41,424 nt of DNA from Roseibium sp. TrichSKD4 (lineage in GTDB: Bacteria > Pseudomonadota > Alphaproteobacteria > Rhizobiales > Stappiaceae), in the NCBI RefSeq assembly GCF_000148725.1, contig NZ_GL476300.1, positions 142,813 to 184,236 of the forward strand, written 5' to 3'. Shown here in pieces: positions 1 to 8,687 of the stretch. Positions within the stretch are counted from its first letter, which is position 1. The number at the start of each line of letters is the position of its first letter. Under the pieces are notes generated by a model. It was not told the origin of the DNA. It saw only the letters and a list, made by a program, of their open reading frames with translations, and did no database searches. The position numbers and the translations under genes were made by a program.

Positions 1-252
1 TGCGAGGCGCGCCATGTGGGGTGATGCCGGGGTTCATCCGCACGTTTCGGGCAATGGAGCAGAATTTCCAATTGTGGTCCATACCACGTCGCCGCCCTGA
101 ACGATGTAGGAATAGTCATCCATTGACGACTGCCGCATTTCGGTAAAGGCGCCAACTTCAGTCCAATAGCCAAGCTCGCAATCCAGAACAAGAGCGTCCG
201 GATGGATGGACGGATCAGACGATAGGGAAGGTTTCTCAGCGGGAGATGACAT
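1..252 (-). pseudogene. Hexapeptide-repeat acyltransferase of the phosphonate-associated type, 5' part, frameshifted
   Basis: This is the N-terminal part of a left-handed beta-helix acyltransferase resembling the phosphonate-metabolism hexapeptide family (TIGR03308-like). Visible hallmarks are IHPDALVLDCELGYWTEVG, then DDYSYI and TTIG. The family normally continues with a stretch like FCSIA...MNPGNHP...RAS. All of those residues are encoded here, but only if one base is restored near 63-64 (AAA to AA on the + strand) and another near 25. Start ATG at 252 is preceded by GGAAAG. The gene runs off the left edge, so its C-terminal half is absent. Such proteins usually sit near C-P lyase (phn) genes, which would lie outside the window. 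Family assignment is fairly sure; whether the frameshifts are biological or sequencing errors cannot be told here. Confidence 0.7.
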
Positions 253-471
253 CACGGACTTTCCGGAAAAACAGGGCGATTTCGCATAACTGGGCGTAAT
301 TGCAGCGAGCAGTGTTACAGCTTCATGACAGTCTACGGACTGGTGTTTAAAATACAGAGTTCGCGCTGAAAAACCCCTTAACTGATTGAAGAGTATGGAT
401 ACCCATTGGGTTTTGGATGTGTGAATATGCCGGTTAGTTGATCCGAAGCACGCATTTTCTGGCATATTCTC

Positions 472-1813
472 ATGAGACCTTCAAAACGCAACAAACGGTG
501 TGGCGATCTGTTCAAGGAACGCCTGGCCGCAATCATCGATATGAACCATTCGTTGGTGCGGCTGTCTGGTCTGATGCCTTGGGATGAATTTGATGCGGAG
601 TTCGGCAGGCATTATCGCCCCTTGGGACGACCGGCCAAACCAACGCGTCTGATGGCCGGGCTGCACTTTCTCAAGCACATGTACGATCTTTCCGATGAAG
701 AGACGGTTGAGCGTTGGGTTGAAAACCCCTACTGGCAGTCTTTCTGCGGTTTTGAGTTTTTCCAGCACCAATTCCCCATTGATCCCTCAACCATGACCCG
801 CTGGCGCAAACGGATTGGTCCTGAGGGAATGGAAAAGCTTCTTTCTGCTACGGTAGGTGTTGCGATTGAGAGCGGGACGATCAAGAAGAGCAGCCTTGAG
901 CGGGTCTTGGTTGATACGACCGTTCAACCCAAGCCATTGCCCATCCCACCGATAGCCGTCTTTATCACAAGGCCTTGCAGCTTCTGGTGCGCCAGGCCAA
1001 GAGGGCCGGCATCATCTTGCGTCGCAGCCATACCAGAGTTGCCAAAACGCGGCCTTGATGGCGGGCCGTTATGCCATGCCAAACAGTTCAAGCGGATGCG
1101 CAGAACTCAAAAGCTGAAGACTATCTGGGCCGGGTCTATCGCGACATCTCCCGCAAGATCGCAGGCAACGAAGGTCTTGAGCACCGGTTCTCCTGTCTGC
1201 TGGGACTGGTGGAGCGGCTTCTGGCCCAGACCCCCAAGGACAAAACAAGATTTATTCCATGCATGCGCCGGAAGTGGCCTGTATTGCCAAGGGCAAGGCG
1301 CGAACACCTTACGAGTTCGGGGCCAAGGTTGGCATTGCCACGACCAATCGGGAAGGATTGGTTCTTGCGGCGAGGGCTTTTGAGGGCAATCCCTATGATG
1401 GGCACACCTTGAATGACACCATCAGTCAGGCTGAGAAAGTCTGCGGCACCAAAGCTGAGCGTGTCTATGTGGACCGTGGCTATCGGGGGCATGATTATGA
1501 GGGCGACGCCAAGGTCATGATCTCCGGCCAGAAGCGCGGGCTGACGGCACAGATGAAGCGTGAGCTGAAACGACGATCAGCGATCGAGGCCACCATCGGC
1601 CACATGAAAACAGATGGACGACTTGACCGGAACTTCCTCAATGGCAAAAATGGCGATGCCATCAACGCCCTGCTGGCCGCAGCCGGTCATAACCTGCGTC
1701 TGATCCTCAATGCACTGATCATTTTGCTGCTCTGGATCACAAACCCCATCCCCAAACCGGTCAAATCGAATATTTGCGTATTGCTTCGGCCACGCGCAAC
1801 ATCAATGGCTTAG
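472..1813 (+). mobile_element. IS5-type insertion sequence (ends not resolved)
   Basis: The span is that of the recognisable transposase. I could not find convincing terminal inverted repeats in 253-471 or 1814-1980, so the true element boundaries are unknown. The element lies between the acyltransferase start and the dnaA promoter region. It may have displaced whatever normally precedes dnaA; in Rhizobiales that is often rpsT. Confidence 0.7.
472..1813 (+). pseudogene. IS5-family DDE transposase, broken by five -1 frameshifts
   Basis: The protein is read in pieces from three frames. The N-terminal part (472 to about 933) has PTRLMAGLHFLKHMYDLSDE, MTRWRKRIG and VDTTVQPK. The middle (about 1121-1241) has YLGRVYRDISRKIAGNE. 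The C-terminal part (about 1246-1813) has MHAPEVACIAKGKARTPYE, NPYDGHTL, VDRGYRGHD, SGQKRG and RRSAIEATIGHMK, the last carrying the catalytic Glu region. An intact IS5-type protein is recovered by adding single bases near 933, 1051, 1073, 1121 and 1242-1245. Each site is a run of identical bases or lies beside one. The frame order 1-0-2-1-0-2 matches five deletions of one base exactly. Start ATG 472. The pattern suits sequencing error as well as decay. Confidence 0.85.
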
Positions 1814-2289
1814 ACGTTGTTCAGGGCGGACTAATGAAAATTAATCCTGATAACTCGCTACAAATGCCAAGTAATCTTGTGTGGTTTTCGAGAAAATGCA
1901 TTCCATTTCAGCAAATGCATTAATTTTTTTTGAAAAATAAGTTAAAAAGCGCCAAGATTTAGAAAGTTCGTTAACACTCGTTAATGGCGGACCAAATCCA
2001 CAGGAAAAAACTTCCAGTGGTGAACCTTACGAAACTTGGCGCAACAGGAGGACAATTAGTTTCGGCAAAAGACACAATAATTCACCCCCATAGTGAAGTG
2101 TCTACACGCCGCGAAGAAAAACATAACAATGCAACTTGTGAAAAGGTTGCCACCTCATGTGTCCGGTTTGTGTTGAGCCGGTCTCGCAATCGCGGGAAAT
2201 GAGTCAGAGCACGGCATATAAAAAATCCGCCGGCTCTTAAACGCAGCAAAAGCGGGTGTATTTGGCCGCTCCTTCCATAGGAGGCGAAA
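1814..2289. promoter_or_regulatory. Upstream region of dnaA
   Basis: These 476 bases hold no convincing gene. Around 1915-1990 the DNA is AT-rich and contains TTAACACTCGTTAA, a near CtrA-like pair of TTAA boxes six bases apart instead of the usual seven. A single AAATCCACA near 1993 resembles a DnaA box (TTATCCACA) with two mismatches. A strong Shine-Dalgarno AGGAGG lies six bases before the dnaA ATG at 2290. A replication origin is not supported. The dnaA promoter is presumably here, but no clear -35/-10 pair was picked. Confidence 0.4.
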
Positions 2290-3753
2290 ATGCATGTTCA
2301 CGGTGCACGTGGAACAAATCGATGGGAAAGTGTAAAGACACAGCTGAGAGCTGAGCTTGGAGAGGATGTATTCTCCAACTGGTTCGGACGTGTCATGCTG
2401 GAAGAAGAAGGGGATAAGATTGTCCGCCTTTCAGTGCCTACACGCTTTCTGAAAAACTGGATTCAACTTCATTACAAAGACAGAATTGTCAGCCTCTGGA
2501 AGAAAGAGGGTGAGAGTATTGATCGCATCGAACTAACAGTCCGTGGCGCCATGCGGCCGCGCGCTGTTGGAACCATGGATCCGAGCAGGCAGCTGTCAGC
2601 TTCGAACCTCAATTATCGCGCGTCCAAACCAAATGTCGGGCGCCATGCGATACCTGCCCTGACCAAGGCCCTTCGCGGGGATATGGCGTCGGGAATGTCT
2701 GACCTTCCCCTGCAATTTTTGCAGGGCGCAGCGGTTAACCCGAACCAGACCTTCGACACCTTCGTGGAAGGAAATTCCAATGGTTTGGCCTTCAGTGCCG
2801 TTCGTCAGATGGCCAATGACCAATCAAGCACGCTGGACCTTCTGTTCATTCACTCCGGGATCGGGATCGGCAAATCCCACCTGCTCCATGCAGCGGCAGC
2901 AGAGGCCCGAGCCGCCGGACGCAAGGTACTTTATGTGACAGCAGAGTACTTCATGTACCATCTGGTCCCAGCCTTGCGTACGCGCTCCTTCACCATGGTC
3001 AAGCAGACCCTGGACTCTGTCGATCTTCTCTTGATCGATGACATCCAGCTGCTGCATGGCAAGCAACACCAGCAGGAATTCTGTCAAACCCTGCGCATGC
3101 TTCTGGAATCTCCTAAGCAGGTGATTGTTGCTGCGGATCGCCCACCAGAGCAGCTGGCAACGCTTGATGACACCTTGCGCAAGCGGTTTGCTGATGGAGT
3201 GGTTGCTGGAATTCAGCATCCGGACTACCTGCTGCGCAAGAACATCGTCGAAAAGCGGGTGAGCATTGCGCGACGTCACTATCCATCCTTTGATATTCCG
3301 GAAGCGGTTGTTGACCACATTGCCCGGAATGTCACCTCATCTGCTCGGGATCTGGAAGGGGCGGTCAATCGACTGATTGCGCACAATCAGCTGACCAATC
3401 AGCCGATTACGCAAGAACTGGCAGACAAGACCCTGCATGATCTGGTCAAGCCGACTGAAGTGCGCTCCGTACGGATTGAAGATATTCAGCACGTTGTTTG
3501 CAAACACTACAGCGTGACCAAGAATGATCTCCTGTCCTCCTGCCGGGCCCACACGATCGTCAAACCGCGGCAGATCGCCATGTATCTGGCCAAGGTCATG
3601 ACGGGGCGCTCCTTGCCGGAAATCGGCCGACGCTTTGGTAATCGGGATCACACCACGGTTTTGCATGCGGTTCGCAAGATCGACAAGATGGTCAAGTCAG
3701 ATGCCGGGCTTGCAGCAGAGATCGACCTTCTCAAACGTCTGACCCACTCCTAA
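2290..3753 (+). CDS. dnaA: Chromosomal replication initiator protein DnaA
   Basis: DnaA is the AAA+ ATPase that binds DnaA boxes and melts the origin. The 487 residues show the normal order: N-terminal domain I (WESVKTQLRAELGEDVFSNW), variable linker to about residue 155, AAA+ domain with Walker A SGIGIGKS, Walker B LLIDDIQLL and arginine-finger region LRKRFADGVV, then DNA-binding domain IV with PRQIAMYLAKVMTGRSLPEI and the signature FGNRDHTTVLHAVRKI. Walker A departs slightly from the usual GGxGLGKT: the first Gly is Ser and the last Thr is Ser. The start is fixed by AGGAGG six bases upstream. The stop codon TAA (3751-3753) coincides with the left end of an IS630-type element. The neighbourhood lacks rpsT, often found upstream in Rhizobiales. 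Identity is very secure. Confidence 0.95.
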   Translation: MHVHGARGTNRWESVKTQLRAELGEDVFSNWFGRVMLEEEGDKIVRLSVPTRFLKNWIQLHYKDRIVSLWKKEGESIDRIELTVRGAMRPRAVGTMDPSRQLSASNLNYRASKPNVGRHAIPALTKALRGDMASGMSDLPLQFLQGAAVNPNQTFDTFVEGNSNGLAFSAVRQMANDQSSTLDLLFIHSGIGIGKSHLLHAAAAEARAAGRKVLYVTAEYFMYHLVPALRTRSFTMVKQTLDSVDLLLIDDIQLLHGKQHQQEFCQTLRMLLESPKQVIVAADRPPEQLATLDDTLRKRFADGVVAGIQHPDYLLRKNIVEKRVSIARRHYPSFDIPEAVVDHIARNVTSSARDLEGAVNRLIAHNQLTNQPITQELADKTLHDLVKPTEVRSVRIEDIQHVVCKHYSVTKNDLLSSCRAHTIVKPRQIAMYLAKVMTGRSLPEIGRRFGNRDHTTVLHAVRKIDKMVKSDAGLAAEIDLLKRLTHS

Positions 3754-4917
3754 TACCAAACGTCAGATGAAGTGACTCATATTTGGGCTTCCGGTTTTGT
3801 TGCGAATATGATTCCAGATGGCAAACGATGGGAGTTTGCCATGGGAGCCGCGATACCGCTTCGAGATGACTTTGACGGTTGTACCCTTCGCCGGTTGGCG
3901 AGGGTGTGCCGGGACGCCAAACAGACCCGTCGCCTTTTGTCATTGGCGGTGATCTATGATGGGGGGAGCCGTTCGGACGCAGCTCATATTGGCGGAGTGA
4001 CGCTCCAAATCATTCGCGATTGGGTGCTGCGTTTCAATGCTTCTGGTCCCAATGGTCTGAAGGATACGCCCAAGTCAGGTCGCCCCTCAAAACTTGACGA
4101 GCAGCAGCGTCGTGCGTTGATCGAGATTGTCGAACGAGGCCCGTATCCATCGGTGGATGCAGTGGTACGTTGGCGCTTGAAGGATCTCGCTGCGTGGATC
4201 CTGTCTGAATTTGGCATTGTCGTTGACGAGCGTACCGTATCGCGGGAGCTGAAGAATGCGGGTTATCGGCGTCTGACGGCCCGGCCGCAGCATCCGGCGC
4301 AAAACGAGTTTGCCGTCGAGGATTTTAAAAAAGCTTCCCAGCCGAACTGGCGGAAATCGGCAATCAGCTTGAAAGCGGCACCCCGATAGAGGTTTGGTTT
4401 CAGGACGAGGCGCGTGTGGGTCAAAAGACCAAGATCACAAGGCGATGGGCAAAACGCGGGACAAGGCCGCGGGCCCCCAAGGATCAGCGGACAAAGTCAG
4501 CATGGATATTTGGGGCCATCTGCCCGGAACGGGGTGTCGGTGCTGCGCTCGTCCTTCCCAAGTGCAACATCATGGCCATGCAAATGCATCTTCAGGAAAT
4601 CTCGTCGCAAGTCGCTCCGGGAGCCCACGCCGTTGTCATCCTTGACCAGGCTGGCTGGCACACATCTGGCAAACTCGACATTCCCAACAACATTACCCTT
4701 CTCCCATTGCCACCGAGGTCTCCCGAATTGAACCCGGTCGAGAACCTATGGCAGTTCATCAGGGATAACTGGCTGTCAAACCGGGTCTTCAAATCCTACG
4801 AACAAATCATCGATATCTGTTGCCGCGCATGGAACAGGTTAATTGAACAACCATGGACCATCATGTCCATCGGAATGCGAGATTGGGCCCATCGGTTCTG
4901 AATTTTGACGGTTGGTA
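3753..4917 (+). mobile_element. IS630-type insertion sequence in the dnaA stop codon
   Basis: Imperfect terminal inverted repeats are visible: ATACCAAACGTCA at 3753-3765 on the left, and the complement of TACCAACCGTCA at 4906-4917 on the right. IS630 elements insert at TA and duplicate it. Here TA occurs at 3751-3752 and at 4918-4919, although the left boundary is uncertain by one base. Removing the element joins ...TCCTA to ACCCCC and restores TCC-TAA, the end of dnaA. The transposase fills most of the element. Confidence 0.8.
3841..4901 (+). CDS. IS630-family transposase, two frames joined at an A6 run
   Basis: The first frame (3841-4389) holds the helix-turn-helix part: RDDFDGCTLRRLARVCRDA, GGSRSDAAHIGGVTLQIIRDW and SGRPSKLDEQQR. 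The second frame (open from 4329 to 4901) holds the DDE catalytic part: EVWFQDEARVGQ (first Asp), HAVVILDQAGWH (second Asp) and LPPRSPELNPVENLWQ (Glu). Known relatives read straight through at ...EDFKK-FPAEL. Here the run AAAAAAG at 4327-4333 puts the rest in the -1 frame, giving DFKKSFPAEL after a slip. Programmed slippage of ribosome or polymerase is possible, since some IS elements use A-runs this way; a single lost A is equally possible. Start ATG 3841, with GGGAG upstream, matches family N-termini starting MG.A..LR.DFDG; the longer open frame from 3772 is unlikely. Confidence 0.85.
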
Positions 4918-4943
4918 TAACCCCCGCGGATCGGATATACTCG

Positions 4944-4973
4944 AAAAGGGCCAGCGCATTTGCTGGCCCTTTT
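4944..4973 (+). terminator. Rho-independent terminator, probably of dnaA
   Basis: A perfect 12-bp stem, AAAAGGGCCAGC (4944-4955) with GCTGGCCCTTTT (4962-4973), closes a 6-base loop and is followed by a T run. It lies 24 bases beyond the IS630-type element. Before the insertion it would have sat about 25 bases after the dnaA stop, so it was probably the dnaA terminator. Confidence 0.85.
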
Positions 4974-5184
4974 TTCATTGATGTCATGCTCTGAGAAAAC
5001 AGGCTGGCAATGACCTATTCAGAGTCGACTCCTAATGCCGATTTTTCCTCAAAAAGGAAAATTGAATAATCGGTATTTGCTTCGTTACCCCGTCAGCCAG
5101 AACTGTAATGTGGAGGCCAATTCGGAAAGGCCTTGGCGGGCTTGGCCGACACCCAAGAACACTTCATTTCAAGAGTTTGAATCG

Positions 5185-5661
5185 ATGGCAGACATTGTCG
5201 AACTGGCTGCGCGAGCTCGCCGCCTGCGCCGCGCCCTTCCCGCTACAGTGGCCCAAAAACGCCGTGGTCCTTTGGAAGAGGATATGCTGGATGTTCTGTG
5301 TCGACTTACCCGGGAGGCTGTATCCGCCCATAACGCATCTCAACATCAAACGTTTCCACCAAAGGAAGGTTACAGCGTCACCGGGACGTATCTTCACCAA
5401 AAAATCAGCGGCACCGTGAAGAGACTGCAAAAGCTCGCCACATCCGACATCTTCCGGATTGAGGTCGACTTTGATGCGCCAGTTAATGTGTCAACTCTGC
5501 CCGGCAGTTCCGTGTTCCGAAGTAAGGTGAGCTGCCTGATTGATGAAAACGGCGTTTCGATCTCCAAAACCTCCAGCGGACGGCCGTATCTTGTTCTCAA
5601 TCCACCAGCGCCCTCTACTCCATCGACCCCACCAGCTCGGCTCACGATCCAGAGAATTTAG
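5185..5661 (+). CDS. Conserved-looking protein of unknown function
   Basis: I do not recognise this 158-residue protein. The N-terminal half is basic and probably helical (MADIVELAARARRLRRALP; EEDMLDVLCRLTREAVSAHN). The middle, after a Gly/Tyr stretch, looks like alternating strands, and the end is Pro/Ser-rich (PPAPSTPSTPPA). No signal peptide or membrane segment is seen. An open frame extends upstream to 5035, but that extra sequence has no protein-like character, and ATG 5185 with AAGAG upstream is the better start. It follows the dnaA terminator and converges with the methyltransferase gene, with an 8-base gap between their stops. Confidence 0.6.
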   Translation: MADIVELAARARRLRRALPATVAQKRRGPLEEDMLDVLCRLTREAVSAHNASQHQTFPPKEGYSVTGTYLHQKISGTVKRLQKLATSDIFRIEVDFDAPVNVSTLPGSSVFRSKVSCLIDENGVSISKTSSGRPYLVLNPPAPSTPSTPPARLTIQRI

Positions 5662-5669
5662 TCTAGAGG

Positions 5670-6503
5670 TCAGAGCTTTCGCGCAATAACCAACTGACCT
5701 GATACGGGGTCTCCGTCTTCCAGACGAACCGTAATCTTTTGCTCCAACAGCACCTCGAAACCGGCGCTCGCCAGTCGCTCAGCAATGTAGGCCGGCGTAT
5801 GGGAAAAGCGCCGCTTGTCTCCAACCTTATAGCCCTCGCCTTCAGACGCAGCTTCGGAGAGTGTTTCGGTTGAAAACGCAAATACGCCTTCATTCTCGAG
5901 CCGATCAGAGGCACCAGCCAACAAGGGATCGGCATTGCCGATATAGGGTAGGACATCGGTCGCGGTTATCAGTGACCAAGTTGGGCGGCTTTCATCGTCT
6001 TCTTCAAACTCTTCAAGAAACTCGACTGCTTCTCCGACATAAAGATCATCATAAATCTGTCGGTCGAAAGCCAGCTCGACAATCTTTTCCGATAAATCAA
6101 CGCCCGTCCGGTGAGAGGTGCAATCGCTCAAGGCGACACCTGAAAGTCCCGTTCCGCAGCCCAGATCAAGCAATCTGTCGAACTGTTCGAGATTGAGTTC
6201 ACGCAAGGCTTCGCGGACCAGTAGCGGCACACAATAGCCCAGCTGGTCGACCAGAATCTTGTCAAACACATCAGCATGCTGATCGAACAAGGTCGACATA
6301 TAGGCATCCGGCATTTTCTGCGGTGACGGGTCCCGACCCATAGCCGCCAAACGAATGCTCACGCCCGCTGGGTCGGCGCTATCCAACTCCAACGCCCGGC
6401 GATAGGCTTTCTCTGCACCGTCAAGATCACCGGATTTTTCGAGATCAAGTCCAGCGTTATAGGCATCTGCCAACGCGTCTTCGGTTTCCTGGTTCATGCG
6501 CAC
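5670..6503 (-). CDS. Class I SAM-dependent methyltransferase with N-terminal TPR (COG4976-like)
   Basis: The 277-residue protein has a short tetratricopeptide-like start (residues about 12-45: YNAGLDLEKSGDLDGAEKAY, RRALELDSADP). A Rossmann-fold methyltransferase follows, with the SAM-binding motif LLDLGCGTGLSG near residue 115 and acidic TGVDLSEKIVE after strand 2. The linker FDQHADVFDKILVDQLGY is typical of predicted TPR-methyltransferases of COG4976. The substrate is unknown. Start ATG 6503 has AGG nearby; a second Met lies two codons later. Cytosolic, with no signal sequence. The gene stands alone, convergent with the unknown gene before it and about 70 bases downstream of the SRAP gene on the same strand. 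Confidence 0.85.
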   Translation of the reverse strand: MRMNQETEDALADAYNAGLDLEKSGDLDGAEKAYRRALELDSADPAGVSIRLAAMGRDPSPQKMPDAYMSTLFDQHADVFDKILVDQLGYCVPLLVREALRELNLEQFDRLLDLGCGTGLSGVALSDCTSHRTGVDLSEKIVELAFDRQIYDDLYVGEAVEFLEEFEEDDESRPTWSLITATDVLPYIGNADPLLAGASDRLENEGVFAFSTETLSEAASEGEGYKVGDKRRFSHTPAYIAERLASAGFEVLLEQKITVRLEDGDPVSGQLVIARKL

Positions 6504-6574
6504 TGCCTGTTTATCATATCTCTGCTGCTCTTAGGCGCTGTGCACAGCCAATGCCAGACTTTTCAATGCGGCTT

Positions 6575-7318
6575 TTAAAATAAATCCAGTTGGTCTGTTT
6601 TGGCTGCCTTGCGTGAGTTCCTTGAGGTGTCGGAAGTCGCAGAAGCTTCAGAGACCGCAACCTTCACCTGCAGGTCAGCATCATCGTTCGCCACCTTATT
6701 CACGCGGTCTGAAACCGGCACAGCCGTTAGATAATCACCCTCTATCGGACTCATCAGAGGCACAACGTCCTTGACCATCACATTGCCGGTATCCAACCAG
6801 TCGTCAAAATTCTCCGGCTTTATAATGACAGGCATGCGATGGTGAATTTCTGAGATCGCCGCATTGGCCTGCGTGGTTAAAAGCGCGGCAGTATCCATGT
6901 CACCGCCGTCAGGGTCCGACCATGTGTTCCACAAACCAGCTATAGCCATGATCCCGCCATCGGCTGGCGCAATCCAGAAAGGTTGCTTGCCTTCCGGAGT
7001 TCGGCGCCATTCATAAAAACCCGACGCAGGAACAAGGCATCTGTGGTGACGCATGGAGGCCCGAAACGACGGCTTGTCTGCCGCCGTTTCACTTCGCGCA
7101 TTGATCAAAAGTGTAAAGCTTGAGGGATCTTTGACCCATGACGGGATCAATCCCCAGCGCATAAGCCGAAACCTGCGCTGACCGCTGTCCCTGCAAACTG
7201 TCGCGATCGGCTGTGTTGGAACAATATTGTAGCGCGCCGGAAAGTTAGGCATTTCTATGTAATCGAACAGTGCCTTCACCTCGTCAGGTGAAGCCGTGAG
7301 GCTAAACCGACCACACAT
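6575..7318 (-). CDS. SOS response-associated peptidase family protein (SRAP, YedK/HMCES type)
   Basis: SRAP proteins crosslink through Cys2 to abasic sites in single-stranded DNA and shield them. All key elements are present in 247 residues: MCGRFSL at the N-terminus (catalytic Cys2 after Met removal), LINARSET (Asn73), GFYEW (Glu103) and EIHHRMPVI (His). The open frame extends three codons further upstream, but Cys must be residue 2, and GAGGT lies a suitable distance before ATG 7318, so the short start is correct. The C-terminal tail is Lys/Ser-rich. About 260 AT-rich bases without a gene separate it from the divergent gene at 7583; I saw no LexA box there. Function is known from E. coli YedK and human HMCES. 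Confidence 0.95.
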   Translation of the reverse strand: MCGRFSLTASPDEVKALFDYIEMPNFPARYNIVPTQPIATVCRDSGQRRFRLMRWGLIPSWVKDPSSFTLLINARSETAADKPSFRASMRHHRCLVPASGFYEWRRTPEGKQPFWIAPADGGIMAIAGLWNTWSDPDGGDMDTAALLTTQANAAISEIHHRMPVIIKPENFDDWLDTGNVMVKDVVPLMSPIEGDYLTAVPVSDRVNKVANDDADLQVKVAVSEASATSDTSRNSRKAAKTDQLDLF

Positions 7319-7582
7319 CAAACACACCTCACTAATGGCATTCCAAGCTCTCCAAAGGTTTCACAACCAAAATCTTGCAATCTACTTAACAAACAAGATC
7401 AAACTCTCATATTCGAAGGCAGATAGCGTAAAAATCAGAATAGGCATTCATAAATTGCTTTGCTGTATATCCAAAACTGCAGTGACAGAATTGCGATTGC
7501 GTGTTTCTACGCAAAAGTTAGGCAATTGGAAACGAAACAACACTATACCAAACAGGATAGGCAAATTCGACAGGGGTAGCTT

Positions 7583-8095
7583 ATGAGTGTTGACACTCCA
7601 GTTCTAGGCGACGGCCCATTGGCCGCTGATCGGCTGGAAAGTGCCAATATCAACCCGTCAACTGGGCTTGCGACCGACTATTTGAATCACTTCAACGAAG
7701 TGATGATGTTGTTGGAAATGCTTCCTGATATGCCCGATTGTGCCGAAGACGTTCTGGAGTGGAAACCGCTCAGCTATGAGCAACACTTCATGCAATCTGT
7801 TTTTGCCGAAAAACAGCTGGCCGTCATGGCCTACAACGCGGCTCCGGACGAACTTCGCTCCAAACTGGAAGACGTCGCCTCTCAGATCAATCGATGTGTG
7901 ATTCTGGCGCAGGAAACCATCGAGACGTCTTTAAACCCGGCTGACGTTGCCGCCATGGTGGCAGAAAACTCCATTTCCCAGATCCGCCCGCTGATCTCGG
8001 AAGCTGCCGGTATTATCCATGGCAAGATCACGCCAGATCCGGTTGCCAAGGAAGGCGAAGCTGCACAAGCTGAAATCGACGCAATGTTCGCCTGA
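7583..8095 (+). CDS. Alpha-helical protein of unknown function
   Basis: This 170-residue acidic protein has no motif I can name. It looks almost entirely helical (NHFNEVMMLLEMLPDMPDCA, YEQHFMQSVFAEKQLAVMAY, SKLEDVASQINRCVILAQE) and lacks a signal peptide or membrane segment. I would expect it to be conserved in related Rhizobiales, but that is inference. Start ATG 7583 follows AGGGG with good spacing. It precedes the NUDIX gene on the same strand by 69 bases and may be cotranscribed with it. Low-complexity acidic C-terminus (EGEAAQAEIDAMFA). Confidence 0.75.
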   Translation: MSVDTPVLGDGPLAADRLESANINPSTGLATDYLNHFNEVMMLLEMLPDMPDCAEDVLEWKPLSYEQHFMQSVFAEKQLAVMAYNAAPDELRSKLEDVASQINRCVILAQETIETSLNPADVAAMVAENSISQIRPLISEAAGIIHGKITPDPVAKEGEAAQAEIDAMFA

Positions 8096-8164
8096 CGCCA
8101 TTTCCGTTTGGCACTCGAATCGTTACTCTCACGCAATCCCAGGCTCGCGAGAAAGCGGATTGTC

Positions 8165-8590
8165 ATGAGTGTCTCCCGTTCCTATCCGCCCGTCCCCCTG
8201 CTCGCGGTCAGTGTTCTTGTTACAACAGGCACAAAAGCGCTTCTGATCCAACGCTCCAAACCGCCTTACCAAGGCGCCTGGAGCCTTCCAGGTGGGCTGG
8301 TAGATGTTGGTGAACCGCTCAAGCATGCCGCAGAACGAGAGCTGCAGGAAGAAACTAGTCTGGCTCTCACAATGCCAGATCAACCGGTTGAAGTGTTTGA
8401 CAGCATTCAGCACGATGACGAAGGAAAGGTTCTGACCCACTACGTCCTGTGCGTTTTCCGTGCCTCCAGCTCCGAAAGAAAGGTTTGTGCTGCTGATGAC
8501 GCCAAAGATGCGAAATGGATGAGCGCTGATGAACTGGACGCCCTCTACTGCACGCCGGGCACGCCGGAACGCATCCGAAGGTTTCTATAG
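8165..8590 (+). CDS. NUDIX hydrolase (MutT/ADP-ribose pyrophosphatase-like)
   Basis: NUDIX enzymes hydrolyse nucleoside diphosphates linked to another group X. The NUDIX box GX5EX7REUXEEXGU is complete: GGLVDVGEPLKHAAER continuing into ELQEETSL, with Thr in place of the usual Gly. The preceding strand KALLIQRSKPPYQGAWSLPG is typical of the MutT/ADP-ribose branch. Length 141 residues from ATG 8165; the open frame extends further upstream (8108) without a better ribosome site. The C-terminal KWMSADELDAL helix and ERIRRFL end match the family. The substrate cannot be assigned. It follows the helical unknown gene on the same strand. Confidence 0.9.
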   Translation: MSVSRSYPPVPLLAVSVLVTTGTKALLIQRSKPPYQGAWSLPGGLVDVGEPLKHAAERELQEETSLALTMPDQPVEVFDSIQHDDEGKVLTHYVLCVFRASSSERKVCAADDAKDAKWMSADELDALYCTPGTPERIRRFL

Positions 8591-8687
8591 GCTTTGCTCA
8601 AGACAGCTTAACTCGGCATATGCACCCAAATTGTGCTAATGGCTTTTCGGGTGACCGCAATAACTTGATATCACAGGGATCAGCACC

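Noticed and set aside
253-465. Upstream extension of the acyltransferase frame
   Set aside because: Family alignment and ribosome site place the start at 252; the extension is non-coding.
1975-1992. CtrA site in the dnaA promoter
   Set aside because: The two TTAA boxes are six bases apart instead of seven; a chance match in AT-rich DNA is likely.
1984-2202. 72-residue ORF upstream of dnaA
   Set aside because: No ribosome site and no protein-like character; it lies in the dnaA control region.
1840-2289. Replication origin next to dnaA
   Set aside because: Only one weak DnaA-box match is present, and in many alphaproteobacteria the origin is not beside dnaA.
5035-5184. Longer N-terminus for the unknown protein after dnaA
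   Set aside because: The extra 50 residues look like random translation; ATG 5185 is the first plausible start.
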